The notes: generated by a model not told the origin, from the letters alone. A stretch of DNA of 64,000 nt from Rossellomorea aquimaris (GCF_020172085.1 NZ_JAIVAT010000010.1:47559-111558); one strand, 5' to 3'; positions 34,125 to 43,465 are shown, counted from the stretch's first letter. Numbers and translations are program-made.

Positions 34125-35552
34125 ATGGATCAATACGATTTGATAGTCATAGGGGGAGGCGCCGGTGGACTGACCGTCGCATCGGGAGCCGCTTCCCTTG
34201 GAGCCAAAGTAGCCCTTGTCGAAAAAAGCGGTGTGCTTGGCGGGGACTGCCTGCACTTTGGCTGCGTTCCGTCAAAGGCATTCATCCAGGCAGCAAGGGA
34301 AGTAGCTACTATAAGGAAAGGTGATGCTTTTGGATTCGAAACCAAAGGGACCGTTGACATGAAAAAGGTGAAAGAGAAAGTCAAAGGAGCCATAGCGCAT
34401 ATCCAACAGCATGACGATCCCGAGCGCTTCCTGGAATTAGGGGTCGATATCTATTTCGGTGGAGCCGAGTTCCTGGATCCCCACACCATTCTGGTGGAGA
34501 AAGAGGACAGGATCTCAGGGAAAAGGATTGTCGTGGCCACAGGATCAAGTCCTAGGGTACCAGATATCCAAGGCCTTTCTGAGGTAGAGTATCACACAAA
34601 TGAAACGATATTCGACGTCGAGGAACTGCCAAACCGGGTTGTGTTCGTGGGAGGAGGTCCGATCGGACTTGAGCTTGCCCAGGCATTTTCCCACTTAGGT
34701 GCTGAAGCTGTTGTCCTGGAACAACATGATGAGGTTTTAGTGAAAGAAGATAAAGAAATTCGTGAAGTGGCAGCCGACATACTAGAAAAGGATATCCAGT
34801 TTGTGTATGGAGCAGAGATCAAACGGGTTTCAAAGCGGGATGGCAGGCAGAAAACGATCCATTATATGAAAGACGGTGTGGAGCATTCTGTTAATGGGGA
34901 CCTATTATTTTTGGCAACCGGCCGCAAGCCCGGGACGGAATCTTTAAACCTGTCTGCAGCAGGCGTGGAAATGGACGACCGCGGTTTCATCAAAGTGAAT
35001 GATGAACTAAGAACGAATCATCCACATATTTTCGCCATCGGGGACGTGAACGGCCGCTACCCATTCACCCACGGAGCCGGAATGGAAGGGAAGCTCGTCG
35101 TCCAAAATGCTGTGTTCGGATTGAAACGAAAGGTTTCCTACAAAAAGCTACCTTGGACAACCTATACGACACCAGAAATCTTTCATATCGGATTGACCGA
35201 AGAAGAGGCCATGGAAAAAGGAATACAGTATAAAGTCTTTAAGAAGACATTGGACGAAGTCGACCGCTTCGTTGCCGACCACCGAACCGAAGGACTCGTC
35301 AAAATCATCACAGACTCAAGCGGGAAAATACTCGGTGCCCACGCAGTCGGTTCCGGTGCAGGAGACTGGATGCAACCCGTCGTATTCGCCATGGAAAAAG
35401 GAAGCAAGATCGGTGCTCTATCCAATATGGTCTACCCTTATCCGAATCACGCAGCAGCTGTACAGCAGGTAGCGGACCTCTATTGGAGGGAGAAGCTGTT
35501 TGATGGAGTATTGCCTGTGATTAGTAAGAAGTATGTGGAGTTGTTTAGATAG
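34125..35552 (+). CDS. Flavin disulfide reductase (dihydrolipoamide dehydrogenase / mercuric reductase-like)
   Basis: A 475-residue pyridine nucleotide-disulfide oxidoreductase: FAD-binding GGGAGGLTVASGAA at the N-terminus, redox-active pair in GGDCLHFGCVPSK (about 38-50), NAD-binding GGGPIGLELAQAF, FAD motif FAIGDVNG and a dimerisation domain ending with YPYPNHAAAVQQVAD. The thiol pair is intact. The canonical GGTCLNVGC is changed to GGDCLHFGC, as in mercuric-reductase-like relatives; there is no N-terminal HMA domain. ATG 34125 follows AAGGAGAG. It is the last gene of the ynj-like operon; its thiol substrate is unknown. Confidence 0.86.
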   Translation: MDQYDLIVIGGGAGGLTVASGAASLGAKVALVEKSGVLGGDCLHFGCVPSKAFIQAAREVATIRKGDAFGFETKGTVDMKKVKEKVKGAIAHIQQHDDPERFLELGVDIYFGGAEFLDPHTILVEKEDRISGKRIVVATGSSPRVPDIQGLSEVEYHTNETIFDVEELPNRVVFVGGGPIGLELAQAFSHLGAEAVVLEQHDEVLVKEDKEIREVAADILEKDIQFVYGAEIKRVSKRDGRQKTIHYMKDGVEHSVNGDLLFLATGRKPGTESLNLSAAGVEMDDRGFIKVNDELRTNHPHIFAIGDVNGRYPFTHGAGMEGKLVVQNAVFGLKRKVSYKKLPWTTYTTPEIFHIGLTEEEAMEKGIQYKVFKKTLDEVDRFVADHRTEGLVKIITDSSGKILGAHAVGSGAGDWMQPVVFAMEKGSKIGALSNMVYPYPNHAAAVQQVADLYWREKLFDGVLPVISKKYVELFR

Positions 35553-35643
35553 ATAGGTATGAGTGCGCGGCTGCTGGTTGGTGGTCGTGTTTTTTTTGTG
35601 TGGGTTGGGGTGTGGGATGTGGCGAGTGGTGGCGTTCACAATT

Positions 35644-35738
35644 TGGCCCAATAAACCGGGGAAGTGGCCCAATAAATGCCGAAAGTGGCCCAATTTATAT
35701 TAAATGTGGCCCGAAAAACCCACAAAGTGGCCCAATAA
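35644..35738. repeat. Phased short-repeat array 2 (TGGCCCAATAA, 21-bp period)
   Basis: Five cores begin at 35644, 35665, 35686, 35707 and 35728, exactly 21 bp apart: TGGCCCAATAA three times, with TGGCCCAATTT third and TGGCCCGAAAA fourth. The ten-base spacers are unrelated except for an A/G-rich base just before each core. The array lies 101 bases upstream of the NERD gene start. The 35553-35643 stretch before it is G/T-rich and shows no gene. Confidence 0.93.
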
Positions 35739-35838
35739 CCGATATCATGAAAACTCAACTCACAATATATTTGTAAAATAAAGGGTTTTTATAAGCGGGT
35801 GTCGAATAAACGTGTATACAATGAAAGGAGTTGATAAA

Positions 35839-36858
35839 TTGATCGTTAAAAACAGGGAAATACCCCGGAGAATTTTAATGAATGAAGCATTATTAGAAAG
35901 ACTCTCTCCTGCTCATAGCCATTGGCATATCATAAAGGCGGATTTAGCCAAGCGAAAAGCCGGTTACCGAGGAGAATTACAATTAGACTATCATCTGAAG
36001 TTTATATCTAAAAATAAAAATATATTCATCTTGCATGATCTTCGACTTGAAATAGATGACCGTCACTTTCAAATCGATACCCTCCTCTTAACCCCACAAG
36101 TCTTCATCATTATAGAAGTCAAGCACATAGCTGGAACCTACACATTAGATTCGAGATTCGACCAAGCCATTCGAAAGGTAGAGGATAAAGAAGAGGCATT
36201 CAGTCACCCTGTCACACAGGTCGAACGCCAGAAGAAGCAGTTGGTAAGGTGGTTCATCAACAGAAAGCTGCCTTCAATCCCGATTTCTACACTTGTTGTC
36301 ATGACGAATAAATCCACAATCATTGATACTACTTCTCCTAATGAAAAATATCATAATGTGATCAGGGTAGAAAATGTAGAGGGATGGATTTTATCCGTAC
36401 TTGCTCTTCATAGAAAAGAATCTATTCCAGCAAAACAATTAAAAAAAATCTCCAGCCAATTAGTGAAAAAACACACTGCACCCTTTGCTTTCCCTAAAGA
36501 CATTTATGGAGTTACTCCAGGTGAAATAATGTCTGGTGTAAAGTGTTCGCAATGTCAACATCTTCCTATGGTAAGGAGATATGCTCATTGGGAGTGCACG
36601 GAATGTGGTGGGAAATCAAAAGATGGTCATATAGCTGCTTTAAACGACTATGCCCTTTTAATTTCTGATCGAATAAACAACAAGCAAGTTAGAAAATTCC
36701 TCCATTTAGAATCGAGAAAGATTGCTTATAAGATTCTTCAATCCATGCAGCTCAATTCAGAAGGGATGACGAAAAACAAAACCTACCACCTCACCCCCCA
36801 TACCTTCCAACAAACCTCACATCAATCCAATTCTTCAACCGCCATGCCCAGCCGTTGA
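35839..36858 (+). CDS. NERD-domain protein with C-terminal zinc ribbon, copy 1
   Basis: 339 residues from TTG 35839 (AAAGGAG eight bases upstream). The nuclease-related domain (about 43-160) has the expected acidic set: Gly45-Glu46, Asp80 in FQIDTLLL and Glu93-Val-Lys95 in IIEVKHIAG. A four-cysteine zinc ribbon follows (Cys236, Cys239, Cys253, Cys256). A conserved C-terminal piece, VRKFLHLESRKIAYKIL, may bind DNA. The second copy at 45543 has the same layout. Its last 68 coding bases overlap the convergent oxidoreductase gene. A nuclease role is inferred from the fold; no partner gene is obvious. Confidence 0.85.
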   Translation: MIVKNREIPRRILMNEALLERLSPAHSHWHIIKADLAKRKAGYRGELQLDYHLKFISKNKNIFILHDLRLEIDDRHFQIDTLLLTPQVFIIIEVKHIAGTYTLDSRFDQAIRKVEDKEEAFSHPVTQVERQKKQLVRWFINRKLPSIPISTLVVMTNKSTIIDTTSPNEKYHNVIRVENVEGWILSVLALHRKESIPAKQLKKISSQLVKKHTAPFAFPKDIYGVTPGEIMSGVKCSQCQHLPMVRRYAHWECTECGGKSKDGHIAALNDYALLISDRINNKQVRKFLHLESRKIAYKILQSMQLNSEGMTKNKTYHLTPHTFQQTSHQSNSSTAMPSR

Positions 36859-37876
36859 CCAATGAAAATGACCCATATGTCAAAAAGCCCTCCTTATTCC
36901 CAATCGACATAATCGCCAGATACCGGTTCTGCGGTTCAAAGGGAATGATCTTTCCACCAGCCGCTGCACCGGTCAGATTTTTCCATAACACAGGACCTTG
37001 TCGCACAGCCGTGACCCCGTTTTTCGGAAGATTGGGGAAGTCTTGTAAAGTTGCGCAGTCACCTGCTCCGAATACGTTTGGGTATTCGACGGATTGGAGG
37101 TAGCTGTTCACGAGGAGGAAGCCTTTTTCATCTGTCTGCAGCACACTGCTTCCTAAGAGTGGAGGCGCTTTGGGCCCGCCTAAGAAAATGATCTCATCAA
37201 ATCCTAAGGTCCGTCCCTCTCCCGTATGTACGCGGGTACTATCTACTTTTGTCACACGTCCTTTATGCAATTCGATGCCTTTTGAATGGGCAACTCTCGT
37301 CATTTTCTTTGATGAAAAGGAACCTGCTTTTTCTATGAGTGGTGAAGAATGAATCACTGTAACGGCATGATCCTCATACCCCATTTTCATTTTCCATGCT
37401 TTCAAAGATAAAGCCATCTCAATACTCGCTGCGCCTCCACCGATAAAGACCGTCCTTCTGCTGTTACGCAGTTTCTCGATTTGCTCGGGGAAACGATAGT
37501 TCGGTTTGATGGGCAGATTGTGCGTATGTAAACCTTGGATCTCCAGCGAGTCATTCCGCGACCCGATGTCGAAAGAAACGAAGTCGTAGGTGAAAATGTC
37601 TCCCTTGTCTGTTAAGAGATGCTGTTGATCGGGATCGATGGAGAGGACGGTGCTTTCGACAAAGTCACAGCCAGCCCTCTCACATAGATTATCTAAATCG
37701 ATCCGGGTTTCTTCTAATGAATAGATTCCTTCTGTATATCCGGAGAACATTCCCGAGTAATACTGATAGCGGGAAGGGGAGATGAGGATCCATTTCACGG
37801 TTTCTTCTTGCGGTTGTATCTTTTTTAAACAGTGTAGGTGACTGTGTCCGCCACCAACCAGGATGATTGTTTTCAT
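36791..37876 (-). CDS. FAD-dependent oxidoreductase, SelD-N-terminal type (TIGR03169-like)
   Basis: A 361-residue NDH-2-like flavoprotein. It opens with the FAD-binding VGGGHSHLHCLKK, continues with YYSGMFSGYTEGIYS and a second GGGAASIEMALSL for NAD(P)H, and has the late motif VFGAGDCATL. This pattern fits the family often fused to the N-terminus of selenide,water dikinase, here free-standing. The electron acceptor is unknown. AAAGGAG precedes the ATG. It is downstream of a GNAT gene by 13 bases and overlaps the NERD gene at its 3' end. Confidence 0.82.
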   Translation of the reverse strand: MKTIILVGGGHSHLHCLKKIQPQEETVKWILISPSRYQYYSGMFSGYTEGIYSLEETRIDLDNLCERAGCDFVESTVLSIDPDQQHLLTDKGDIFTYDFVSFDIGSRNDSLEIQGLHTHNLPIKPNYRFPEQIEKLRNSRRTVFIGGGAASIEMALSLKAWKMKMGYEDHAVTVIHSSPLIEKAGSFSSKKMTRVAHSKGIELHKGRVTKVDSTRVHTGEGRTLGFDEIIFLGGPKAPPLLGSSVLQTDEKGFLLVNSYLQSVEYPNVFGAGDCATLQDFPNLPKNGVTAVRQGPVLWKNLTGAAAGGKIIPFEPQNRYLAIMSIGNKEGFLTYGSFSLVNGWAWRLKNWIDVRFVGRYGG

Positions 37877-37889
37877 AGTGGGACTCCTT

Positions 37890-38441
37890 TTAGAGAGATC
37901 GTTTTTCTTCCCATTCTTCCCGGATCATGCCCATTCGGATGGAGTCGTAATAGACGCCATTGTAATAACGGCATTTTCGCATACGACCTTCAAGCTGCAT
38001 GCCGATTTTTTCTGCGGCCTTCATCATCCGTTCATTTCCTGACCAGGTCGTGATGCCGACCCGTCCGATTTCCTTTGTAGTAAAAAGGTGGTCTACCCAT
38101 AGGGATAAGGCTTCGGTCCCGTATCCACCGTTCCAGTATGCGGGATCATAGATCACAATCCCGGCCTCAAGCCATCTGGTGGGCTCATAATCCCAATAGT
38201 ATCCGACGGTTCCGATGATGGTTCCGTCAACTTCGATGATCCGCTGGAATTCATCGCTGCGGTTTTTATTCCGGGTGGATGATTCCATATACTCGTCAAA
38301 AGGGACATATTTATGTTCAAAATAAGGGGCGTCCCATTTTTTCCATTCCGGAGAAGGATCCCCGTAAATATAGTCCCATAAAGTAGGAAGGTCTCTCTCT
38401 TCTATTTTTCTTAGTGTTACACGCTGCCCGGTTAATTTCAA
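37890..38441 (-). CDS. GNAT acetyltransferase (RimJ/RimL-like)
   Basis: A 183-residue acetyltransferase of the RimJ/RimL-type group. It begins with the typical LTGQRVTLRKIEERDL, has a WNGGYGTEAL acetyl-CoA loop (about 104-113) and the closing SGNERMMKAAEKIGMQLEGRMRK pattern. The substrate, possibly a protein N-terminus or a small amine, is not predictable. It is the first gene of a two-gene unit with the FAD oxidoreductase. Confidence 0.88.
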   Translation of the reverse strand: MKLTGQRVTLRKIEERDLPTLWDYIYGDPSPEWKKWDAPYFEHKYVPFDEYMESSTRNKNRSDEFQRIIEVDGTIIGTVGYYWDYEPTRWLEAGIVIYDPAYWNGGYGTEALSLWVDHLFTTKEIGRVGITTWSGNERMMKAAEKIGMQLEGRMRKCRYYNGVYYDSIRMGMIREEWEEKRSL

Positions 38442-38630
38442 TTTATGAGCACTCCTTTAATGTGTTAATATTTCCATTATACAGAAAATGACAGAGATAT
38501 TCAGTGGTGAAGTGACTGATTCACGGATCGGAGAGTGGTTCCCTGGACCTATGCGTCACGTCGTCTAAACGTCATATGCAGATAAAATGGTCACCGCGGT
38601 GTCTTTTTCAGACTGATTTCAAAAATAAAA

Positions 38631-38670
38631 ATAGAGGTCCGTCCCTCCGATTGGAGGGACGGACCTCTAT
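38631..38670 (-). terminator. Terminator built from an inverted pair of the GAGGGACGGACCT motif
   Basis: A perfect 18-bp inverted repeat (ATAGAGGTCCGTCCCTCC, 38631-38648, and its complement 38653-38670) has a four-base loop. On the minus strand it is followed by TTTTATTTTTG, four bases after the symporter stop. Each arm carries the 13-mer seen at 9136, 19341 and 19962. Confidence 0.9.
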
Positions 38671-38674
38671 TAGG

Positions 38675-39862
38675 TTAGCTTGCTTTAATAGAAGATACGT
38701 GTGCTTTTTTCTTTTGGGTCAGTTTGTCGACGATCGATGTGATGGCGCCGTCACCTGTTACGTTGCAGGCAGTTCCGAAGCTGTCCTGTGCGAGATACAG
38801 GGCGATCATAAGGGACGTCATCGTCGGTCCGAACCCAAGCATTGTTTCAAGTAGTCCAAGGGCTGCCATGACGGCTCCCCCTGGAACACCGGGTGCTGCA
38901 ATCATCGTGATGCCAAGCATTAGGATGAATGGAAACAGCTGAGTGAATTGCAGTGCCTCGCCCTGGATGAACATGACGGCCATGGCGCAGCTGACAAGAG
39001 TGATGGTGCTTCCTGATAAGTGAATCGTAGCAAGAAGCGGTACAGAGAAATCGGCAATGCGTTCTCTTGAACCGATTTTCTTGGAACGTTCAAGGGTCAC
39101 CGGGATCGTGGACGCGGAAGACTGTGTTCCGAGTGCCGTAAAGTAAGCTGGGAGCATCCCTTTCATCATGGAAAGAGGGTTTTGTTTTCTCAGTGTCCCT
39201 GCAGCTGTATATTGAATAATTAAGAAAATAACATGTAAAAGAATGATCATGACAAATACTTTAGCAAATACAGACATGATGGCACTCACTTGTCCACCTT
39301 GCGTCATATTGGCGAAAATTCCAAGTATATGAACAGGTAACAGTGGAATGATGATCTTTTCAATCACAAGCTCGACGATGTTCCTGAATTCATCCATCCC
39401 TTTTTGAAGGGTGTCGCCTTTGATGGCGGCCATTCCAAGTCCGATGGTGAAAGCGATGAGTAATGCCGACATAACGCCCATGATTGGAGGCATGTCCACT
39501 GTAAAGAAACCTTTGAGAAGAGCTTCTTCAGGATTTTCAAATGACTGGGAAGTTTGATTGGCCAGTAAAGATGGGTATATAGACTTCGCAACGGCAAAGG
39601 CGAGTAAACCGGCTAATACTGTGGAACCGTACGCGAGGGCAGTGGTCAATCCAAGAAGTTTCCCTGCACCTTTTCCCATGGAGCCGATCCCAGGAGCGAT
39701 AAAGCCGATGATGATCAACGGAATCGCAAATCCGAGGAAATTACCGAATAATCCATTGAATGTAGCGAAGATTTTCACAAACCATTCTGGTGCATAGGCA
39801 CCAATGACAATACCTGACGCAATACCTAATAGAATCTTAGGCAGTAAACCGAGCTTTCTCAT
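38675..39862 (-). CDS. Dicarboxylate/amino acid:cation symporter (DAACS family)
   Basis: 395 residues with about eight membrane segments and re-entrant loops of the glutamate transporter family: the serine-rich TQSSASTIPVTLE, the PGVPGGAVMAALG loop and SFGTACNVTGDGA in the last transport helix. The usual N-M-D-G-T and aspartate-binding patterns are altered, so the substrate may not be glutamate. ATG 39862 has AAGGAGG upstream; a longer frame to 39913 lacks support. The 39863-40160 interval has no further gene. Confidence 0.88.
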   Translation of the reverse strand: MRKLGLLPKILLGIASGIVIGAYAPEWFVKIFATFNGLFGNFLGFAIPLIIIGFIAPGIGSMGKGAGKLLGLTTALAYGSTVLAGLLAFAVAKSIYPSLLANQTSQSFENPEEALLKGFFTVDMPPIMGVMSALLIAFTIGLGMAAIKGDTLQKGMDEFRNIVELVIEKIIIPLLPVHILGIFANMTQGGQVSAIMSVFAKVFVMIILLHVIFLIIQYTAAGTLRKQNPLSMMKGMLPAYFTALGTQSSASTIPVTLERSKKIGSRERIADFSVPLLATIHLSGSTITLVSCAMAVMFIQGEALQFTQLFPFILMLGITMIAAPGVPGGAVMAALGLLETMLGFGPTMTSLMIALYLAQDSFGTACNVTGDGAITSIVDKLTQKKKAHVSSIKAS

Positions 39863-40160
39863 CTGGGTGTCCTCCTTAAAAATACAAATGTTTTTGATAG
39901 AGGGATTATACACCTTATGCCATGATAGTTTAATAGCTTTTTAAATAGGCGAAATCTTAAGTGTATTCAGAATAATAATAGGTCCATTTTGTCGCAGGAC
40001 TGGTTTTCATTTGCATACATATATATTGGGCACTCTTTGAATGCCATTTGAATCAAGACAAATGTGGTAAATTTTATTTTCCAAGGGAATCATTCTTTCC
40101 CTTTCCGGTGAAAGTGATAAAATAGAAACATCTATTGTGAATATTGGAGGTAACTCATTT

Positions 40161-41231
40161 ATGAAAACGAAGTTATGCTTACTATACGGAGGAAAATCCG
40201 CTGAACATAATGTATCTCTGCAAACAGCCAAGGCCGTGATTGGTGCCCTGGATTTAAATAAATACGAAATCCACCCTGTTTTTATTTCGACGGAAGGCCG
40301 TTGGGTCAAGGGTCCTGAACTGAACGCTCCTGTTGAAGATGTGAAGGCATTGCAATTTAAAGAAGGGGAAGAGATTGCCCCTAATGCTTTAAGTACATCC
40401 ATCGCGCCGTCAGATTCAGAAGGATATGACATGATTTTCCCGCTGCTTCACGGACCGAATGGTGAAGACGGAACGGTTCAAGGAATGCTTGAACTGTTGA
40501 ATCTCCCTTATGTGGGGAATGGTGTCCTTGCTTCATCTGCCGGAATGGATAAAGTCATTATGAAGAATCTATTCGCTCAGGCTGGCATCCCGCAAGTCAA
40601 CTATACGTGGTTCATCCGCAGCACATGGAAAGGGAATCCGGAAGCGGCTTATAAGCAAGTGGAAGAGGAGATTGGCTATCCTTGCTTCGTAAAGCCCGCC
40701 AACCTTGGGTCATCGGTCGGAATCAGCAAATGTACGACTCGTGAAGAACTGCAGTCGGCTTTCAGTGAAGCGTTCCAGTTCGACCGCAAGATCATCATTG
40801 AAGAAGGCGTAAAGGCAAGAGAAATCGAGCTAGGCGTACTTGGAAATGATCAGCCGGAATGCTCTGTAGCAGGTGAAATCGTTCCGAAGAAAGACTTCTA
40901 TGATTACAAAGCCAAATATGAGGATGGAGATACGGCCCTTATCATTCCGGCAGAAGTGGAAGGAAGCATCTATAACGAAATGAAGGAAATTGCCATCCAA
41001 TCCTATAAGGCACTGGATTGTTCCGGGCTTGTAAGGGCAGACTTCTTCTTAACGGAGGATGGTCAAATCTATATGAATGAAGTGAACACGATGCCTGGCT
41101 TCACGCCATTCAGTATGTTCCCGCTTCTTTGGAAGCATACAGGAGTCGATTATCCTACTCTGATCGGGAAACTTGTGGAGCTTGGAATGGAACGATATCA
41201 AGACAAACAAACGATTAAGCATACGATGTAA
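40161..41231 (+). CDS. ddl: D-alanine--D-alanine ligase
   Basis: A 356-residue ATP-grasp enzyme joining two D-alanines for peptidoglycan. N-terminal [20 protein letters not shown], then [16 protein letters not shown], then [16 protein letters not shown] in the ATP-grasp domain, and [17 protein letters not shown] at the metal site. ATG 40161 is preferred over an in-frame GTG at 40137 because TTGGAGG lies between them. It is followed by a weak terminator and murF, as in B. subtilis. It works with Alr, also in this window. Confidence 0.95.
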   Translation: MKTKLCLLYGGKSAEHNVSLQTAKAVIGALDLNKYEIHPVFISTEGRWVKGPELNAPVEDVKALQFKEGEEIAPNALSTSIAPSDSEGYDMIFPLLHGPNGEDGTVQGMLELLNLPYVGNGVLASSAGMDKVIMKNLFAQAGIPQVNYTWFIRSTWKGNPEAAYKQVEEEIGYPCFVKPANLGSSVGISKCTTREELQSAFSEAFQFDRKIIIEEGVKAREIELGVLGNDQPECSVAGEIVPKKDFYDYKAKYEDGDTALIIPAEVEGSIYNEMKEIAIQSYKALDCSGLVRADFFLTEDGQIYMNEVNTMPGFTPFSMFPLLWKHTGVDYPTLIGKLVELGMERYQDKQTIKHTM

Positions 41232-41238
41232 ACAACTT

Positions 41239-41275
41239 GGGACTGACCGCCTAAAGGCAGTCCCTGCTTTATTTT
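41239..41275 (+). terminator. Weak terminator between ddl and murF
   Basis: GGGACTG (41239-41245) pairs with CAGTCCC (41258-41264), followed by TGCTTTATTTT. It may allow partial readthrough into murF. Confidence 0.5.
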
Positions 41276-41305
41276 CATTAAAAAATGAGTAAAAGGAGTA
41301 AACGA

Positions 41306-42682
41306 ATGTTCGAGAAGACGATTAAAGATATGTGTACCATGCTTGATGTAAAAAACGATCTTACCCCATTTGAATCAGTGGTCGTGAAGGGCGTTTCCAT
41401 CGATACAAGAAAAATCGAGAGCGGCAACTTATTTGTTCCTTTTAAAGGGGAAAATGTAGACGGTCACCAATTTGTTCGCCAAGCCATTGAAAATGGTGCT
41501 TCTGCAGCTCTATGGGATATCAATGTCCCTAACCCTCCGGAAGATATACCTGTACTCGTTGTGGAAGATCCGCTGCTTGCCCTTCAGGCTTTGGCGAACA
41601 AGTATCGCCACGAACTGGATTTAAAAGTCGTCGGCATTACAGGAAGCAATGGGAAAACGACAACCAAGGACATTGTAGCCAATCTGCTGTCTGTAAAGTA
41701 CCGTGTTCATAAAACACAAGGGAACTATAATAACCATATTGGTCTCCCGCTGACCATCCTTTCTCTTCCACAAGACTCGGAAGTGGCTGTACTTGAGATG
41801 GGAATGAGCGGGTTTGGTGAGATTGAACTCCTATCTGAAATCTCCCAACCTGATGCTGCCATCATTACGAATATCGGGGAATCTCACCTGCAGGACCTAG
41901 GTTCAAGAGAAGGTATCGCCAAGGCCAAGCTTGAAATCGTAAAAGGTCTGAAGCCTGAAGGTCTGTTTGCCTACTATGGAGATGAGCCGTTGCTGCAGGA
42001 AGGTGTAAAAGGACTCGGCCTCACGCATATGGAGACTTTCGGAAGAAGTGAATCCAATTCGATTTACCCGACTAAAATCGAAATGAACAATCATGGAAGC
42101 TATTTCGAGACGTCTTTTGCTGAAGGTGAAGCGTTCTTCCTGCCTGTCTTAGGGCAGCATAATATCCATAACGCCCTTGCTGGAATCCTGATTGCCCGTC
42201 ATTTCGGACTCAGCGTGGATGAAATGAAAGAAGGCTTACAGTCGTTAAAGCTGACGCAGATGAGGATGGAAATGCTTGAAGGGAAGAAAGGCGAAAGCAT
42301 CATCAACGATGCCTACAATGCGAGTCCGACTTCCATGAAAGCGGCCATTGAGCTTTTAGCAGAGCTTGAGGGCTACCGTACAAAGATCCTGGTCCTCGGA
42401 GATATGCTTGAACTTGGGGATAATGAAGAAGAATTCCATCAGGAAATCGGACGCATGATCGATGGAGAGAAAATTCAGCAAGTATTCACATTCGGCCATC
42501 TTGGAAGCCTGATTGCGAAAGGTGCCCTGGAGAATCTTCAAGAAGACCGGGTTCACTCCTTTACAGACAAAGAAAGCCTGACGAATAAACTGTCTTCCAT
42601 CCTTAAGGGGGATGAACTGATCTTATTCAAGGCATCCAGAGGGATGAAGCTTGAAGAAATTATCGACAACCTTAAGGCATAA
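41306..42682 (+). CDS. murF: UDP-MurNAc-tripeptide--D-Ala-D-Ala ligase
   Basis: A 458-residue Mur ligase adding D-Ala-D-Ala to the cytoplasmic peptidoglycan precursor. An N-terminal substrate domain (with VSIDTRKIESGNLFVPFKGE) is followed by the ATP-binding GITGSNGKTTTKD (about 115-127), NNHIGLPLTIL, and the C-terminal ligase domain with NDAYNASPTSMKAAI. ATG 41306 follows AAAAGGAG; the in-frame ATG at 41285 lies before that site. It directly uses the ddl product. Confidence 0.95.
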   Translation: MFEKTIKDMCTMLDVKNDLTPFESVVVKGVSIDTRKIESGNLFVPFKGENVDGHQFVRQAIENGASAALWDINVPNPPEDIPVLVVEDPLLALQALANKYRHELDLKVVGITGSNGKTTTKDIVANLLSVKYRVHKTQGNYNNHIGLPLTILSLPQDSEVAVLEMGMSGFGEIELLSEISQPDAAIITNIGESHLQDLGSREGIAKAKLEIVKGLKPEGLFAYYGDEPLLQEGVKGLGLTHMETFGRSESNSIYPTKIEMNNHGSYFETSFAEGEAFFLPVLGQHNIHNALAGILIARHFGLSVDEMKEGLQSLKLTQMRMEMLEGKKGESIINDAYNASPTSMKAAIELLAELEGYRTKILVLGDMLELGDNEEEFHQEIGRMIDGEKIQQVFTFGHLGSLIAKGALENLQEDRVHSFTDKESLTNKLSSILKGDELILFKASRGMKLEEIIDNLKA

Positions 42683-42775
42683 GTTTAAACCTTCATTAAA
42701 GTGAACAAAATGAGCTTGTAGATGTTGTGGGAGTGTGGCTCGCTCCCTACTTTTTGAGAAGTAAGTGGGGATAAC

Positions 42776-43465
42776 ATGATCGGTTGTTTATTAATCCATG
42801 GTTTTACAGGGAGCCCATTTGAAGTTGAGCCTCTTGCAGAATTCCTCCAGGAACGGACCGATTGGAAAATCGTCGTGCCGACTCTCCCAGGCCATGGGCA
42901 AACCCTTGACCTGAAAGGGATTAAGCATGTTGAGTGGATCGAACATGCTGAGTCTGAGCTGAAGGTCCTGTTGGACACATGCGACGAAGTGTATGTCATC
43001 GGGTTCTCAATGGGTGGATTGATTGCTACGTATCTTTCGGTTAAATACAATATCAGCAAGCTCGTACTATTAAGTGCCGCTGCTTACTATATAAATGTTA
43101 AACAACTGCTGAAAGATATTGGTAATTTAATTAAAGAGGGAATGCAAGGCAATATGCTTGAAAACGAGCTGTACAAACGATATAAATTCAAGGTGACTCA
43201 AACCCCGTTTCTGTCCACATATGAATTCAGAAAAGTTGTCCGTATCGCTCGTCCACTCCTCGGCGAGGTGAACATCCCAACGTTCATCGCTCAAGGAGAG
43301 AATGATGGAATAGTCCCCCCGAAAGCTGCGAAATATATATACGAGACTATTTCCTCAAAAAAGAAAAACCTATACTATTCCCCGGAAGCAAAACACTTAA
43401 TTTGTCATAGTGAAGACAAGCAGGATCTATTTGAGAAGATCTACCAATTTCTTCAAATTGAATAG
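42776..43465 (+). CDS. Alpha/beta hydrolase, Est30-like carboxylesterase
   Basis: A 229-residue alpha/beta hydrolase. LLIHGFTGSPFEVEPLA forms the oxyanion region, GFSMGGL (about 79-85) holds the nucleophile serine, GENDGIVP the aspartate, and AKHLIC the histidine. It resembles Geobacillus Est30/YvaK-type carboxylesterases of the same length. The natural ester is unknown. It lies between murF and cshA. Confidence 0.86.
   Translation: MIGCLLIHGFTGSPFEVEPLAEFLQERTDWKIVVPTLPGHGQTLDLKGIKHVEWIEHAESELKVLLDTCDEVYVIGFSMGGLIATYLSVKYNISKLVLLSAAAYYINVKQLLKDIGNLIKEGMQGNMLENELYKRYKFKVTQTPFLSTYEFRKVVRIARPLLGEVNIPTFIAQGENDGIVPPKAAKYIYETISSKKKNLYYSPEAKHLICHSEDKQDLFEKIYQFLQIE

Noticed and set aside
35418..35693. 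Minus-strand open frame with GHFRHLLGHF repeats
   Set aside because: It is again the repeat array translated by chance, overlapping the 3' end of the flavin disulfide reductase gene. No start signal was seen.
35644..35738. CRISPR-like array
   Set aside because: Cores are only 11-12 bp with ten-base spacers, there are no palindromic repeats of CRISPR length, and no cas genes are present in the window.
37207..37219. Copy of the 13-mer GAGGGACGGACCT as a regulatory site
   Set aside because: It lies in the coding sequence of the FAD oxidoreductase and fits its reading frame (EGRTL). I count it in the repeat finding but do not list it as a functional site.
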